64,000 nucleotides of DNA, from positions 124,001 to 188,000 of the forward strand of contig NZ_JANSKK010000005.1 in assembly GCF_026659735.1 (NCBI RefSeq), written 5' to 3'. Below are positions 1 to 7,925 of this stretch, piece after piece. Source of the DNA: Staphylococcus pettenkoferi (GTDB lineage: Bacteria; Bacillota; Bacilli; Staphylococcales; Staphylococcaceae). A program made the position numbers and the translations under genes. Position 1 is the first letter of the stretch, and each line of letters begins with the position of its first letter. Below the pieces are notes generated by a model. The model was not told the DNA's origin. It saw only the letters and a list, made by a program, of their open reading frames with translations, and made no database searches.

Positions 1-357
1 CTCTTCCGCCACTTTCGTCATTTCTACACACTCTTCGCGATTGGGAGACATCGGTTTTTCTAACAACACATGATAGCCCTTATTTAATGCTGCGATGGCC
101 GGTTCGTAATGTAATTGATCTTGCATACAAATCATTATAACGTCAGCCATTTTAGACTGACCTAAGACGTCTCTCCAGTCTTCAAAGCAGTGACTTTCTT
201 CAATATGATGCTCCTTCGCAAAGTGGTTACGCCGGACTTTATCTGAATCAGCAACAGCCACGAACTCGATTTCATTTGGATGGTCTAAAGCGTACGGACC
301 ATACGCATAAGCTCCTCTATCGCCAGCACCTAGTAATACAGCTGTTAACTTTCTCAT
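1..357 (-). CDS. Gfo/Idh/MocA family oxidoreductase, 3' part cut off by window edge
   Basis: The first 119 codons are present, open to the window edge. The N-terminus has a Rossmann-type GAGDRG motif followed by an acidic residue after the second strand (VADSD). About residues 98-102 read LLEKP, the EKP signature of the Gfo/Idh/MocA NAD(P)-dependent sugar or inositol dehydrogenase family. The ATG is preceded by a G-rich ribosome site. Substrate cannot be told because the C-terminal domain lies outside. It is transcribed away from the PAP2 gene. Confidence 0.85.
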   Translation of the reverse strand, partial: MRKLTAVLLGAGDRGAYAYGPYALDHPNEIEFVAVADSDKVRRNHFAKEHHIEESHCFEDWRDVLGQSKMADVIMICMQDQLHYEPAIAALNKGYHVLLEKPMSPNREECVEMTKVAEE

Positions 358-613
358 ATGCATCCCCCTGTTTAACATCCTCGTATTTGGTATGAGCTGT
401 TCCCCATCATACTCCTCAAATTTACGACCAGTTATTTCATAGAAAATACTAGCCAACCCTACTTAAAATGTCAATGACAGCTATTGTTGTGTAAAACTTT
501 ATTATGTGAAAAATATCTAAAAAAGAAGTGAGGCGCAGAAAACGTATTCCCTTGCGCTTGTACCTCAATTATCGCTAATATTGAACTATACATAAGAAAA
601 GGGGATACTCATC

Positions 614-1312
614 ATGTTTGGAAAGTTAAAGTCAACAGCGACCTCTTCTGCCTTAGTCTTAACGGGTGCGACATTTATCGGAGTTTCAGCAGGTCTCGGA
701 GCAGGAGTGAAAGCACTACATCAATTAGATAAGAAAGTTAGAGATAAGTGGTATCAACGTTATGGTCGACCGAAGATGAACTTTAAAGATGGCAAGCTAA
801 ACAGTTATTACACCATCTTTGCGAAATACTTTGATATTCCTTCGATTCTTGGGATTATGGGAGCCATTTCATCATTTATGTTCTACAAGAAATATTATGT
901 AGTCAGTCTGTGGGTGCTCGGCGTTGTAGGTTCAGCGGGTGTTGTAGGATTTATACAGAAAAATACAATTCAACGTTCACGTCCATTCCAACATCTTGTG
1001 CAAGATACAGGCTATTCCTTCCCAAGCGGACATGCCGTTGCGAGCAGCGTCTTCTTCTCGCTCATCACACTCGTGCTCGTACCCGTGATTAAAAGCCCAA
1101 TCGCACAAGCGGTCACACTACCCGCCGTCTTAGCGACATGGTTGAGCATAATTATGAGTCGCTTCTACTTCCACGCTCACTTCCTAACAGATGTGGTCAG
1201 TGGCGTCGCGTTCGGATCATTCTGGGTTCTTCTATGTACAAAAGTTTATAAATGGTTGCTACATCAAGACTTTCCATTTATGAGAATAGGAAAGACCTTC
1301 TATATGAAATAG
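614..1312 (+). CDS. PAP2-family membrane phosphatase
   Basis: This is a 232-residue membrane protein of the type 2 phosphatidic acid phosphatase (lipid phosphatase) family, which removes phosphate from lipid phosphates or undecaprenyl pyrophosphate at the membrane. All three catalytic motifs are visible: KX6RP (K116 to R123-P124), PSGH (137-140) with the catalytic His, and SRX5HX3D (S182, R183, H189, D193). Several hydrophobic segments surround them. It is a single-gene unit convergent with icaC, with which it shares a terminator. The sequence does not tell an undecaprenyl-PP phosphatase from a phosphatidylglycerophosphatase. Confidence 0.9.
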   Translation: MFGKLKSTATSSALVLTGATFIGVSAGLGAGVKALHQLDKKVRDKWYQRYGRPKMNFKDGKLNSYYTIFAKYFDIPSILGIMGAISSFMFYKKYYVVSLWVLGVVGSAGVVGFIQKNTIQRSRPFQHLVQDTGYSFPSGHAVASSVFFSLITLVLVPVIKSPIAQAVTLPAVLATWLSIIMSRFYFHAHFLTDVVSGVAFGSFWVLLCTKVYKWLLHQDFPFMRIGKTFYMK

Positions 1313-1319
1313 TACAAAT

Positions 1320-1355
1320 TAAGGCATACCCCGCGATAAGGAGTATGCCTTTTTA
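1320..1355. terminator. Bidirectional terminator between PAP2 gene and icaC
   Basis: An inverted repeat (AAGGCATAC ... GTATGCCTT) is followed by a short T run on the plus strand, with the icaC stop codon at its edge. It can serve both convergent units. Confidence 0.7.
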
Positions 1356-2405
1356 CTCATAATCCACATGCATCTTATACGGCTGTTTTCCCACCACGAA
1401 GCGACACACCCGAAACTGTCTCAACAACAGCCCCACACCAATACATATCCCTAGTGTAAATAAGAGTGAGATTGCTAAGAAAACGAGCGTCATATCTGTG
1501 AACGCTGCGAAATAATGATAAAGCGAATCAATAATAATCGGATGCAACAAGTAAATAAAGAACGAGAACGTGCTAACGAGTTGTACAGATGAATAGAACA
1601 GTGTGTTGAAATGGGTAGCGACACCTAAGAGCAGTAAGAACATCACTGAACTATAGCACATCAAACCTGCGCTGAAACTCGTAACATACCAATAAATATG
1701 GTGGCCTAAAGCGACGAATCCTAAATAACTGAGGATTGCCACGCCCAACACGATAAAGATATGTAAATTTAGAAATTGAATAATTTGATGATAATGGCGA
1801 CCGATATATCCTCCCATGAAAAAGAAGAAAATCCAGCCTAGGATGCACGTATTTTCACTAAAAGGGTAAAAAGCTGTGAAATATTTAGCAAAAACAGCAT
1901 TCTCGTTATAAAGATGTAAGAAACTAAATTGAACAATAAAGCTCAGCACCAATACCGTTTTACTATCAAAAATGCGAGGTGACCCTTTGTACAGTAAGTA
2001 ACTAAGAACGAAGAATTGCATGATAATCAGAATAAAATAGCCATGCCAGTGTCCTAAAATAACACTTTTCCACCATTCTTCTGTAAACGTATTACCTGTA
2101 ATTTTATGCTCGCTATAAGCATAGAAAGTACCTACGAGTAAGTAAGGACACAAGATGTACTGTACCCGTTTCCAAAGATAGTGACGGTCGACCGTCTTAT
2201 AATTTAAAGTTGTGAGTAGCTGAGACAAGATAATAAAACTAGGTGTAGCAAAGATAATGATATTTTGTATATAGTAAAGCAATTTGAGCTCTGATGTCTC
2301 GCTGTCTTCCACATGTCCCATGTATTGAGTGAGAATATGTACGAGAACGATTAAGATACAGATGAATGCTCGGAAATAAGTTAATTCTGTCTTGAAATGA
2401 GTCAT
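1353..2405 (-). CDS. icaC: IcaC, PNAG O-succinyltransferase/membrane protein
   Basis: This polytopic protein of about 350 residues belongs to the acyltransferase-3 group and matches IcaC of poly-N-acetylglucosamine (PIA/PNAG) biosynthesis. Recognisable IcaC stretches include HILTQ near the N-terminus, FIILSQLLTTLNY, and a C-terminal VGKQPYK. IcaC is proposed to modify (succinylate) or help export the growing chain. I chose the ATG that overlaps the icaB stop (ATGA), which suggests translational coupling; a GTG 18 bases upstream is in frame but has no spaced ribosome site. It is the last gene of icaADBC. Confidence 0.92.
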   Translation of the reverse strand: MTHFKTELTYFRAFICILIVLVHILTQYMGHVEDSETSELKLLYYIQNIIIFATPSFIILSQLLTTLNYKTVDRHYLWKRVQYILCPYLLVGTFYAYSEHKITGNTFTEEWWKSVILGHWHGYFILIIMQFFVLSYLLYKGSPRIFDSKTVLVLSFIVQFSFLHLYNENAVFAKYFTAFYPFSENTCILGWIFFFFMGGYIGRHYHQIIQFLNLHIFIVLGVAILSYLGFVALGHHIYWYVTSFSAGLMCYSSVMFLLLLGVATHFNTLFYSSVQLVSTFSFFIYLLHPIIIDSLYHYFAAFTDMTLVFLAISLLFTLGICIGVGLLLRQFRVCRFVVGKQPYKMHVDYE

Positions 2406-3259
2406 GAGTGAAATCCTGTCCACCCCTTAATGAGTCGTTCAAATGAATCTCGGCTCACTAATATTCGGGGTATTTTGTAATTATTGCATGTCGGTTCGAT
2501 TGCTTTATCGACTTCTGTAAAGCCGTAGTGGATACCGTTTGCTTCGAGTACTGCGATGTTACGTTCATTGAGTTTGCCGTATGGGTAGGCTACACTATGA
2601 TTATCTTCATTAAAATGTTTCTTTAAAAAAGCATTGCTGGCTTGAATATCTGAAGTTAAGACGGCTTTTGAGACGGACGTCATGTTGGCGTTCTTGCCTT
2701 TTAACCCATGTAAGTCATGCGAGTGAGAGCTAAAGTTCCATCGACCTGAACAGTGGAGTTCTTTAAGTTCTGCTAATGTAAGTAAGTCAAGATTGTGGAA
2801 ATCGTGATCGCCTACATGGCCAGTAATGAGAAATCCAGTGGCCGGGATGTCATATTTCTTAAGAATGGGTTGCGCATTGTATAGGGTCGTCTCATCCATG
2901 TCATCAAAGCTAATCCACACGCTTCGTGGAGGGAAGTGACCTTGCGCTTTGTACTTTAGCAGTTCAGCTTCTGTGAGAAAATGTGCGTCGTGAGCGTGAA
3001 GCCACGCCATTTGCGCTTCAAACTCTCGTTTCGTCAGACTATAGGTATTGAGTTCTTTACTATTGGAGAACCATAGCATAAAGCGTTCCAGCAAGTTGCC
3101 ATCTCGGACACGATGATAAGTGAGTGCTATCGCTGCGTTAGGATTTGAACTTAATTCTGATTGTGTGTCCGAAGCTTTAGCTGGACTTGCACACACGGTT
3201 TCGCATAAGCATAGGAGTAGAGTGAGACAGACAATGATGAGCTTATGTACACTTTTCAA
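2402..3259 (-). CDS. icaB: IcaB, poly-N-acetylglucosamine deacetylase
   Basis: This 285-residue exported polysaccharide deacetylase (carbohydrate esterase 4 family) partly de-N-acetylates PNAG at the cell surface. An N-terminal signal peptide (hydrophobic to about residue 24) precedes a NodB-type domain with the metal-binding SFDD motif (117-120) and an H-rich SHSHDLH motif (178-184). The start is a TTG with an AGAGG ribosome site eight bases upstream, and no better start is in frame. It follows icaD directly and overlaps icaC by four bases. Confidence 0.95.
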   Translation of the reverse strand: MKSVHKLIIVCLTLLLCLCETVCASPAKASDTQSELSSNPNAAIALTYHRVRDGNLLERFMLWFSNSKELNTYSLTKREFEAQMAWLHAHDAHFLTEAELLKYKAQGHFPPRSVWISFDDMDETTLYNAQPILKKYDIPATGFLITGHVGDHDFHNLDLLTLAELKELHCSGRWNFSSHSHDLHGLKGKNANMTSVSKAVLTSDIQASNAFLKKHFNEDNHSVAYPYGKLNERNIAVLEANGIHYGFTEVDKAIEPTCNNYKIPRILVSRDSFERLIKGWTGFHS

Positions 3260-3261
3260 AG

Positions 3262-3570
3262 TTAGTAGCCTCTTTTACCACACACAAATCTTTGTACAAT
3301 ATAGCAAGTCGTAAATATCACTATAGCTATGAGTGAAAACAAGAGCATCGTGCGCAAGAGTTGTTCGATATCGCTCGCCTCCAAGTTCAAAGTAACGCGT
3401 GTTAATAAGACGGAAGGGGAGTGTGACCGTACCATCGTTCCTACGAAGAGGATGAAAGCGATGATGCAGTAGAGCCAGAAACCTAAGCTGAATATTAAGA
3501 TGACACTTTCACGTAGAAGATTTAAACCGAGATGCGTTATTCTTCGTTTCGACGTTCCGGACTTGTCCAT
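3262..3570 (-). CDS. icaD: IcaD, PNAG synthase accessory subunit
   Basis: This small protein of 102 residues has two predicted membrane helices and is the partner that raises activity of the IcaA glycosyltransferase. Its length and layout match IcaD (about 101 residues): a short basic N-terminus, then NLLRESVILIFS and FWLYCI in helix one, and a second helix near the C-terminus. I took the ATG at 3570. A longer in-frame reading would extend 31 residues into the icaA overlap without family support. The gene overlaps the end of icaA by 34 bases. Confidence 0.9.
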   Translation of the reverse strand: MDKSGTSKRRITHLGLNLLRESVILIFSLGFWLYCIIAFILFVGTMVRSHSPSVLLTRVTLNLEASDIEQLLRTMLLFSLIAIVIFTTCYIVQRFVCGKRGY

Positions 3571-4766
3571 GTTGCAAATGCTCCTTTCTTTCGACGCAAT
3601 GCTTTCGGTAGCGCTACGATGGCAACTAAAGCATTGAGCAGCCAGTAGAATACGGGATACCAACTTAAAAAGATAAATGTAATCAGATTGAGTTTCTCAT
3701 AGCGACTGTCGATGAGAAGGGAGACGGTGAACTGTAAGACGTTGATAAATGTGAGCACGAGTGCCGGTAATAAGATGAGCGTAAATTGATATTCTAGGTA
3801 GTAAATGTCTAAGAAGTTGATATGTAGAATCATCCAACATAAGGCACCGACAATCCAATATACCCATATCAAAGATAGTGTTTGTTCAACAATTAGTGTG
3901 AAGAGTGGAATATTAATTGCTCTTAACCCGCGTTTCCAGTCGCGAATCAATACTTCCTGTCCACCTTGTGCCCATCGGATACGCTGTTTCCATAAATCTC
4001 CGATCGTTTCCGGTACCAACATCCAACAGAGTGCGCGTGGTTCGTATTTGATCGTGTATTTATGTAAGTGGAATTTCCAGGAGATCGCAATATCTTCTGT
4101 GATCATGTCAATATCCCATTTGCCGACGTGTTCCACCGCGCTTTTACGAAAGAGGGTAAAGACCCCAGAAATCGTATTGATCTTACCTATGACAGATTGG
4201 GCACGTTTAATACCACCGACCATGCTCGTGTATTCGATCGCTTGAATCTTACCGAGGAGCGATCTCTTGTTACGAATACGCGGATTGCCTGTGACTGCTG
4301 CCAATTGACTATCATTTTTAAAATGCTGAATCATGTAATATGGTCCATCATTATCGATAATCGTATCTGCATCGATGACCATTACATAATCAAATTTCGC
4401 ATGATTAATCCCTTCATTAAGTGCATTTGCCTTCCCTTTGTTCTCCCGTAAATTAATGAATTTGAAATCAATTTCGTGAGCGAGTTGTTCTAATATACGA
4501 GCTGAATGATCTGAGCTCCCATCGTTAATGACGATAATCTCTTTATTAGGGAATTCTAGATTATAGACATTCAATATCGTATCTTTAATCGTCGTTTCTT
4601 CGTTATAACAAGGAATGAGAAAGGAGATACCCATGTCACCGATATCCTTGTCGACTTTACGCTTTAACTTACGCTCGTAACAAGCGACATAGTACACAGT
4701 ACCTACAATCCAATAAATGGACATAAAGAGCGGATACATCAGTGGAAATAGTAAGATGTCCATCAT
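3537..4766 (-). CDS. icaA: IcaA, N-acetylglucosaminyltransferase of PNAG synthesis
   Basis: This family-2 glycosyltransferase of 409 residues polymerises UDP-GlcNAc into beta-1,6 poly-GlcNAc at the membrane. The processive-synthase motifs are intact: DGSS (82-85), DAD (132-134), TED (223-225) and QRIRW (261-265). One membrane helix lies before the catalytic domain and several after it. It starts the icaADBC operon; the promoter must lie in the 584-base gap upstream. Staphylococcal ica operons usually have the repressor gene icaR divergently beside icaA; here that position holds a TagF-like gene on the other strand, so icaR is absent from this spot. Confidence 0.96.
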   Translation of the reverse strand: MMDILLFPLMYPLFMSIYWIVGTVYYVACYERKLKRKVDKDIGDMGISFLIPCYNEETTIKDTILNVYNLEFPNKEIIVINDGSSDHSARILEQLAHEIDFKFINLRENKGKANALNEGINHAKFDYVMVIDADTIIDNDGPYYMIQHFKNDSQLAAVTGNPRIRNKRSLLGKIQAIEYTSMVGGIKRAQSVIGKINTISGVFTLFRKSAVEHVGKWDIDMITEDIAISWKFHLHKYTIKYEPRALCWMLVPETIGDLWKQRIRWAQGGQEVLIRDWKRGLRAINIPLFTLIVEQTLSLIWVYWIVGALCWMILHINFLDIYYLEYQFTLILLPALVLTFINVLQFTVSLLIDSRYEKLNLITFIFLSWYPVFYWLLNALVAIVALPKALRRKKGAFATWTSPERRNEE

Positions 4767-5350
4767 GTTCTGTTCTACCTTCCGTTAATCAGTCAATTGA
4801 ATTGTAATACACTTAAATCAAAATTACAATCGATAAACTATTAAATTGATGTGACGCAAAACAATAATAATATTAACTAGTAATTAATTTATTTCTCAAC
4901 TTTTGCTTATGGAATTAAAGTGCGATTTATGAGGTTGAATAAAATTATTGAGAGTAAACCTACTTTAAATAGTAATGAACTAGGAATTCAAAGCTACTTT
5001 ATAAGAAGTGAGCTATTTTGCGAATGCAACGTAAAGAAAGTTGTTTAAATCACAGTAGTGTTTAAACGAATAAATATTTTAGTATTTTTGAGAAAAAGTT
5101 GTTTGTTTTTACTGTTACCGACAAAAGATATAGAATATAATATAGTAATCAATAAATATAAGAACAGTCACATTTAATGAACTAGCATCAAAATTCAATA
5201 CAACGTTAAGTGGTAGGGATTTTGATTAGGGAATCATTTGTGAGGTATTGCACTCAGAGAAGTTGCAATTACCGTTAGAAGCCCCATATAAGCCCTATGT
5301 CTCTACATCATTAAATATTAAATGAAATTCGTTTCAGGAGGGACGCGAGG
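4767..5350. promoter_or_regulatory. Divergent intergenic region between icaA and TagF-like gene
   Basis: This AT-rich gap of 584 bases has no convincing gene. It must hold the icaA promoter and a plus-strand promoter; a TATAAT at 5136-5141 with a weak -35 (TGTTAC, 17 bases upstream) would give a leader of about 200 bases for the TagF-like operon. The size suggests binding of regulators, but I recognise no named operator. The TagF-like gene has a strong ribosome site (AGGAGGG, 5336-5342). Confidence 0.45.
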
Positions 5351-7912
5351 GTGTTACAACAACTTAAACAACGCCTAGTGAAGCAATTTGTCATTCAAAG
5401 TATCTATCTAGGCGAGGAATATATCACGCTTGATTGTACATATAAGCACTTTCTACGTTTTAATGCGAAACAACTGACGGTTACGGTGAATGGTCAAGCG
5501 GTTGAGTTCGAGGTGACCTCACATTCACGTAATGCGTTAGTACTTCAACTACCTACGCATATTCTTCATAGCACACAGTCACAACTACATATCGCTTTAG
5601 CGCATAATGGCAAGCGTTTATGGTTACAAGCAGCTGATCGCCTTGAGGTGATGCAAGGTCTTAACGGAGGTTTATATCAACTTGAGGTAGATCAACAGAT
5701 TGTCCTTCAACACTTGCAGCTCGGTTATACGTATATTAACGAACCTTGCCCGGTGCATTTTAGTAAGGTTGGAGATGCGCTCGAAGTGACAGACGGCTCA
5801 GATCATTCAACGCCGATTGAAGCATTACTCTTATTGAATTCTAAACACATGAAGACATTAGACTGTCACGCTGGCAAGGTCAACGTTGCTTACGTTCAAG
5901 AGCAAGTCGCACAAGAGGCTTTCTATTTATATGCGGTAAAAGGTTTAGAGCTGTATCCGGTGGAAGTTTCAATGCAGTTGACGTTCAAACGTTATTTCAT
6001 GCAGTATCACCTGAGTCGCAACTTACTGACGATCAACCGTGTATACTACGAAGTATCTGATGTTCAAATTACGCAACTGGCTGACGAAGATCATCTCAAT
6101 ATCGCCTTTGAAACACCATATACGTTACGAGATGACGATGATGTTCAACTCGGTATCGTCGACGTAAACTATAGTCAAGTGCAGTTCTTAGATACGACGA
6201 TTGGCTTAAATAAGGTATCTGCGAAATTAGATTTATCTACGATAGAAAGCGTCACAACGAAGAAAGTCTTTATCTGTATTAATGAACATACGTATCTATT
6301 AACGGCAGAGTCGTTGAAATTCAAGACGTTCCACACGTTAGAAGATGAGATTTATCAATTGAATATCAATAGTCGCAACGGTATGACGTTAAAATATCGT
6401 AAACCGAAGTTTAAAGTAGGCGTCAATTCGTATGACGATAAGCATTTAAATATTTATTTTCAACCGCACCCGGTATATCAACACTGTCATTACTATTTGA
6501 CGTTTGAAGAGCGAGAGTCTGAACAGACGTGGTCACAACCGATTGAACGTGGTGAACAGAGTGTCGCGCTTGATTATCAGCGTTTAGCTGACTTGTTAAC
6601 TAAGAAGAAATCGATTATCGATGTTTTCGTCACAGTTTATGATGACGCAACGTTAGTGAGAAAGCAGAAGATTAAATTTAAGACGGGTATTTATAAGAAA
6701 GATAAAGTGCAAACGTTGGTCGAACAAACGATTGAAGAACGTACCGTCTACTTTATGATGACGCTTACGCCTTTTAAAAATATCAAGTTTGAAACCTTCG
6801 ATTTATCAGGACGTGAATTACAAATATTGAACGAGAATAATGTTAAAAACAATAATATTTGGATGATTGGCGAGCGTACGGATACTGCGCAAGAAAGTGG
6901 TATTCAGATGTTTAAGTGGCTACAAGCGCATACTGATGTGGAAGCGTATTACGTCATTGATGAAACGTCTGAAGACTATGCGGGCATTCAGCATCTCAAT
7001 CACGTGTTACGTTTCGGTTCAGAAGACCATCTTCGTATCGCGCCACAAGCACAAGTGCTCATGTGTACGCATGATATCGAAAATATTATGCCATACAAGG
7101 CAGCGCCGGGTTTCTGGGGTTATGAAGACACAACTAAGATATTCTTACAACATGGTGTGCTCGGACGTAAAAATGTGGAATATCATCGTAAGTATTATGA
7201 TTCACCGTTTGATTTGTTTAACGTCTCAAGTGACTATGAGAAACGAGATGTCGTGATGCAAGAGATGAGTTATAAAGAGGATGAAGTTGCGGTGACAGGT
7301 TTGCCACGCTTTGATCGTCTACCATTAGAGCCACGTAAAGAGATTAAGCGTGTGTTGATCATGCCGACATGGCGTGATTGGTTGAATTCAACTGAGGCCT
7401 TTACTCACAGCGAGTATTTAAAACGCTATATGAGCTTGATTAATAATGAACAACTGTTGAAACTGAGTGAACAGTATCAACTCGAACTGAATTTCTATCC
7501 GCATTATCGCGCGCAAAGTTTCTTTAAGATGTACTTAGAGGACAACGAGTTGTCACGAGTGAATTACGTTGAGCTCGGTAAAGAAACTGTACAGGATTTA
7601 TTGATCAATCACGATTTACTCATTACCGATTATAGTTCTGTAAGCTTTGATTTCTCTTATATGAATAAGCCTGTACTGTTCTACCACTTTGATGTGGCGC
7701 ATTTCTTTAGAACGGGTATCTTAAGACCGATTAACGATACCTTTATCGGGGACATTGCTTATTCTGAAAATGAATTAGTGTATAACATTGAGGCCGCGTT
7801 AAAACGCACACATGGCCCGATAGGCGATAGAAATCTGATTTTTAATCATATTGATCATCATAATTGCGAGCGTGTGTATAAGGCGATTATGACGAAGGTA
7901 CAAGAACATTAG
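5351..7912 (+). CDS. CDP-glycerol glycerophosphotransferase (TagF-like), first copy
   Basis: This large protein of 853 residues has a C-terminal half that matches the CDP-glycerol:poly(glycerophosphate) glycerophosphotransferase family (teichoic acid polymerases TagF/TarF/TarL). FLQHG near residue 600 carries the family's catalytic His, and TDYSSVSFDF near 758 is the conserved CDP-glycerol-binding stretch. The N-terminal half of about 470 residues is a beta-rich extension with no recognisable catalytic motif. The start is a GTG with AGGAGGG eight bases upstream. It is followed after 13 bases by a second family member, so the pair probably makes or extends one glycerol- or ribitol-phosphate polymer. 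The exact polymer is unknown. Confidence 0.85.
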   Translation: MLQQLKQRLVKQFVIQSIYLGEEYITLDCTYKHFLRFNAKQLTVTVNGQAVEFEVTSHSRNALVLQLPTHILHSTQSQLHIALAHNGKRLWLQAADRLEVMQGLNGGLYQLEVDQQIVLQHLQLGYTYINEPCPVHFSKVGDALEVTDGSDHSTPIEALLLLNSKHMKTLDCHAGKVNVAYVQEQVAQEAFYLYAVKGLELYPVEVSMQLTFKRYFMQYHLSRNLLTINRVYYEVSDVQITQLADEDHLNIAFETPYTLRDDDDVQLGIVDVNYSQVQFLDTTIGLNKVSAKLDLSTIESVTTKKVFICINEHTYLLTAESLKFKTFHTLEDEIYQLNINSRNGMTLKYRKPKFKVGVNSYDDKHLNIYFQPHPVYQHCHYYLTFEERESEQTWSQPIERGEQSVALDYQRLADLLTKKKSIIDVFVTVYDDATLVRKQKIKFKTGIYKKDKVQTLVEQTIEERTVYFMMTLTPFKNIKFETFDLSGRELQILNENNVKNNNIWMIGERTDTAQESGIQMFKWLQAHTDVEAYYVIDETSEDYAGIQHLNHVLRFGSEDHLRIAPQAQVLMCTHDIENIMPYKAAPGFWGYEDTTKIFLQHGVLGRKNVEYHRKYYDSPFDLFNVSSDYEKRDVVMQEMSYKEDEVAVTGLPRFDRLPLEPRKEIKRVLIMPTWRDWLNSTEAFTHSEYLKRYMSLINNEQLLKLSEQYQLELNFYPHYRAQSFFKMYLEDNELSRVNYVELGKETVQDLLINHDLLITDYSSVSFDFSYMNKPVLFYHFDVAHFFRTGILRPINDTFIGDIAYSENELVYNIEAALKRTHGPIGDRNLIFNHIDHHNCERVYKAIMTKVQEH

Positions 7913-7925
7913 AGGAGCTAGAGAG

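Noticed and set aside
1353..2423. GTG start for icaC, 18 bases upstream
   Set aside because: The GTG abuts its own G-rich stretch with no spacing, whereas the ATG overlapping the icaB stop fits translational coupling.
4929..5048. Small frame of 39 codons in the ica-TagF gap
   Set aside because: No ribosome site of normal spacing and no recognisable motif; chance in AT-rich DNA.
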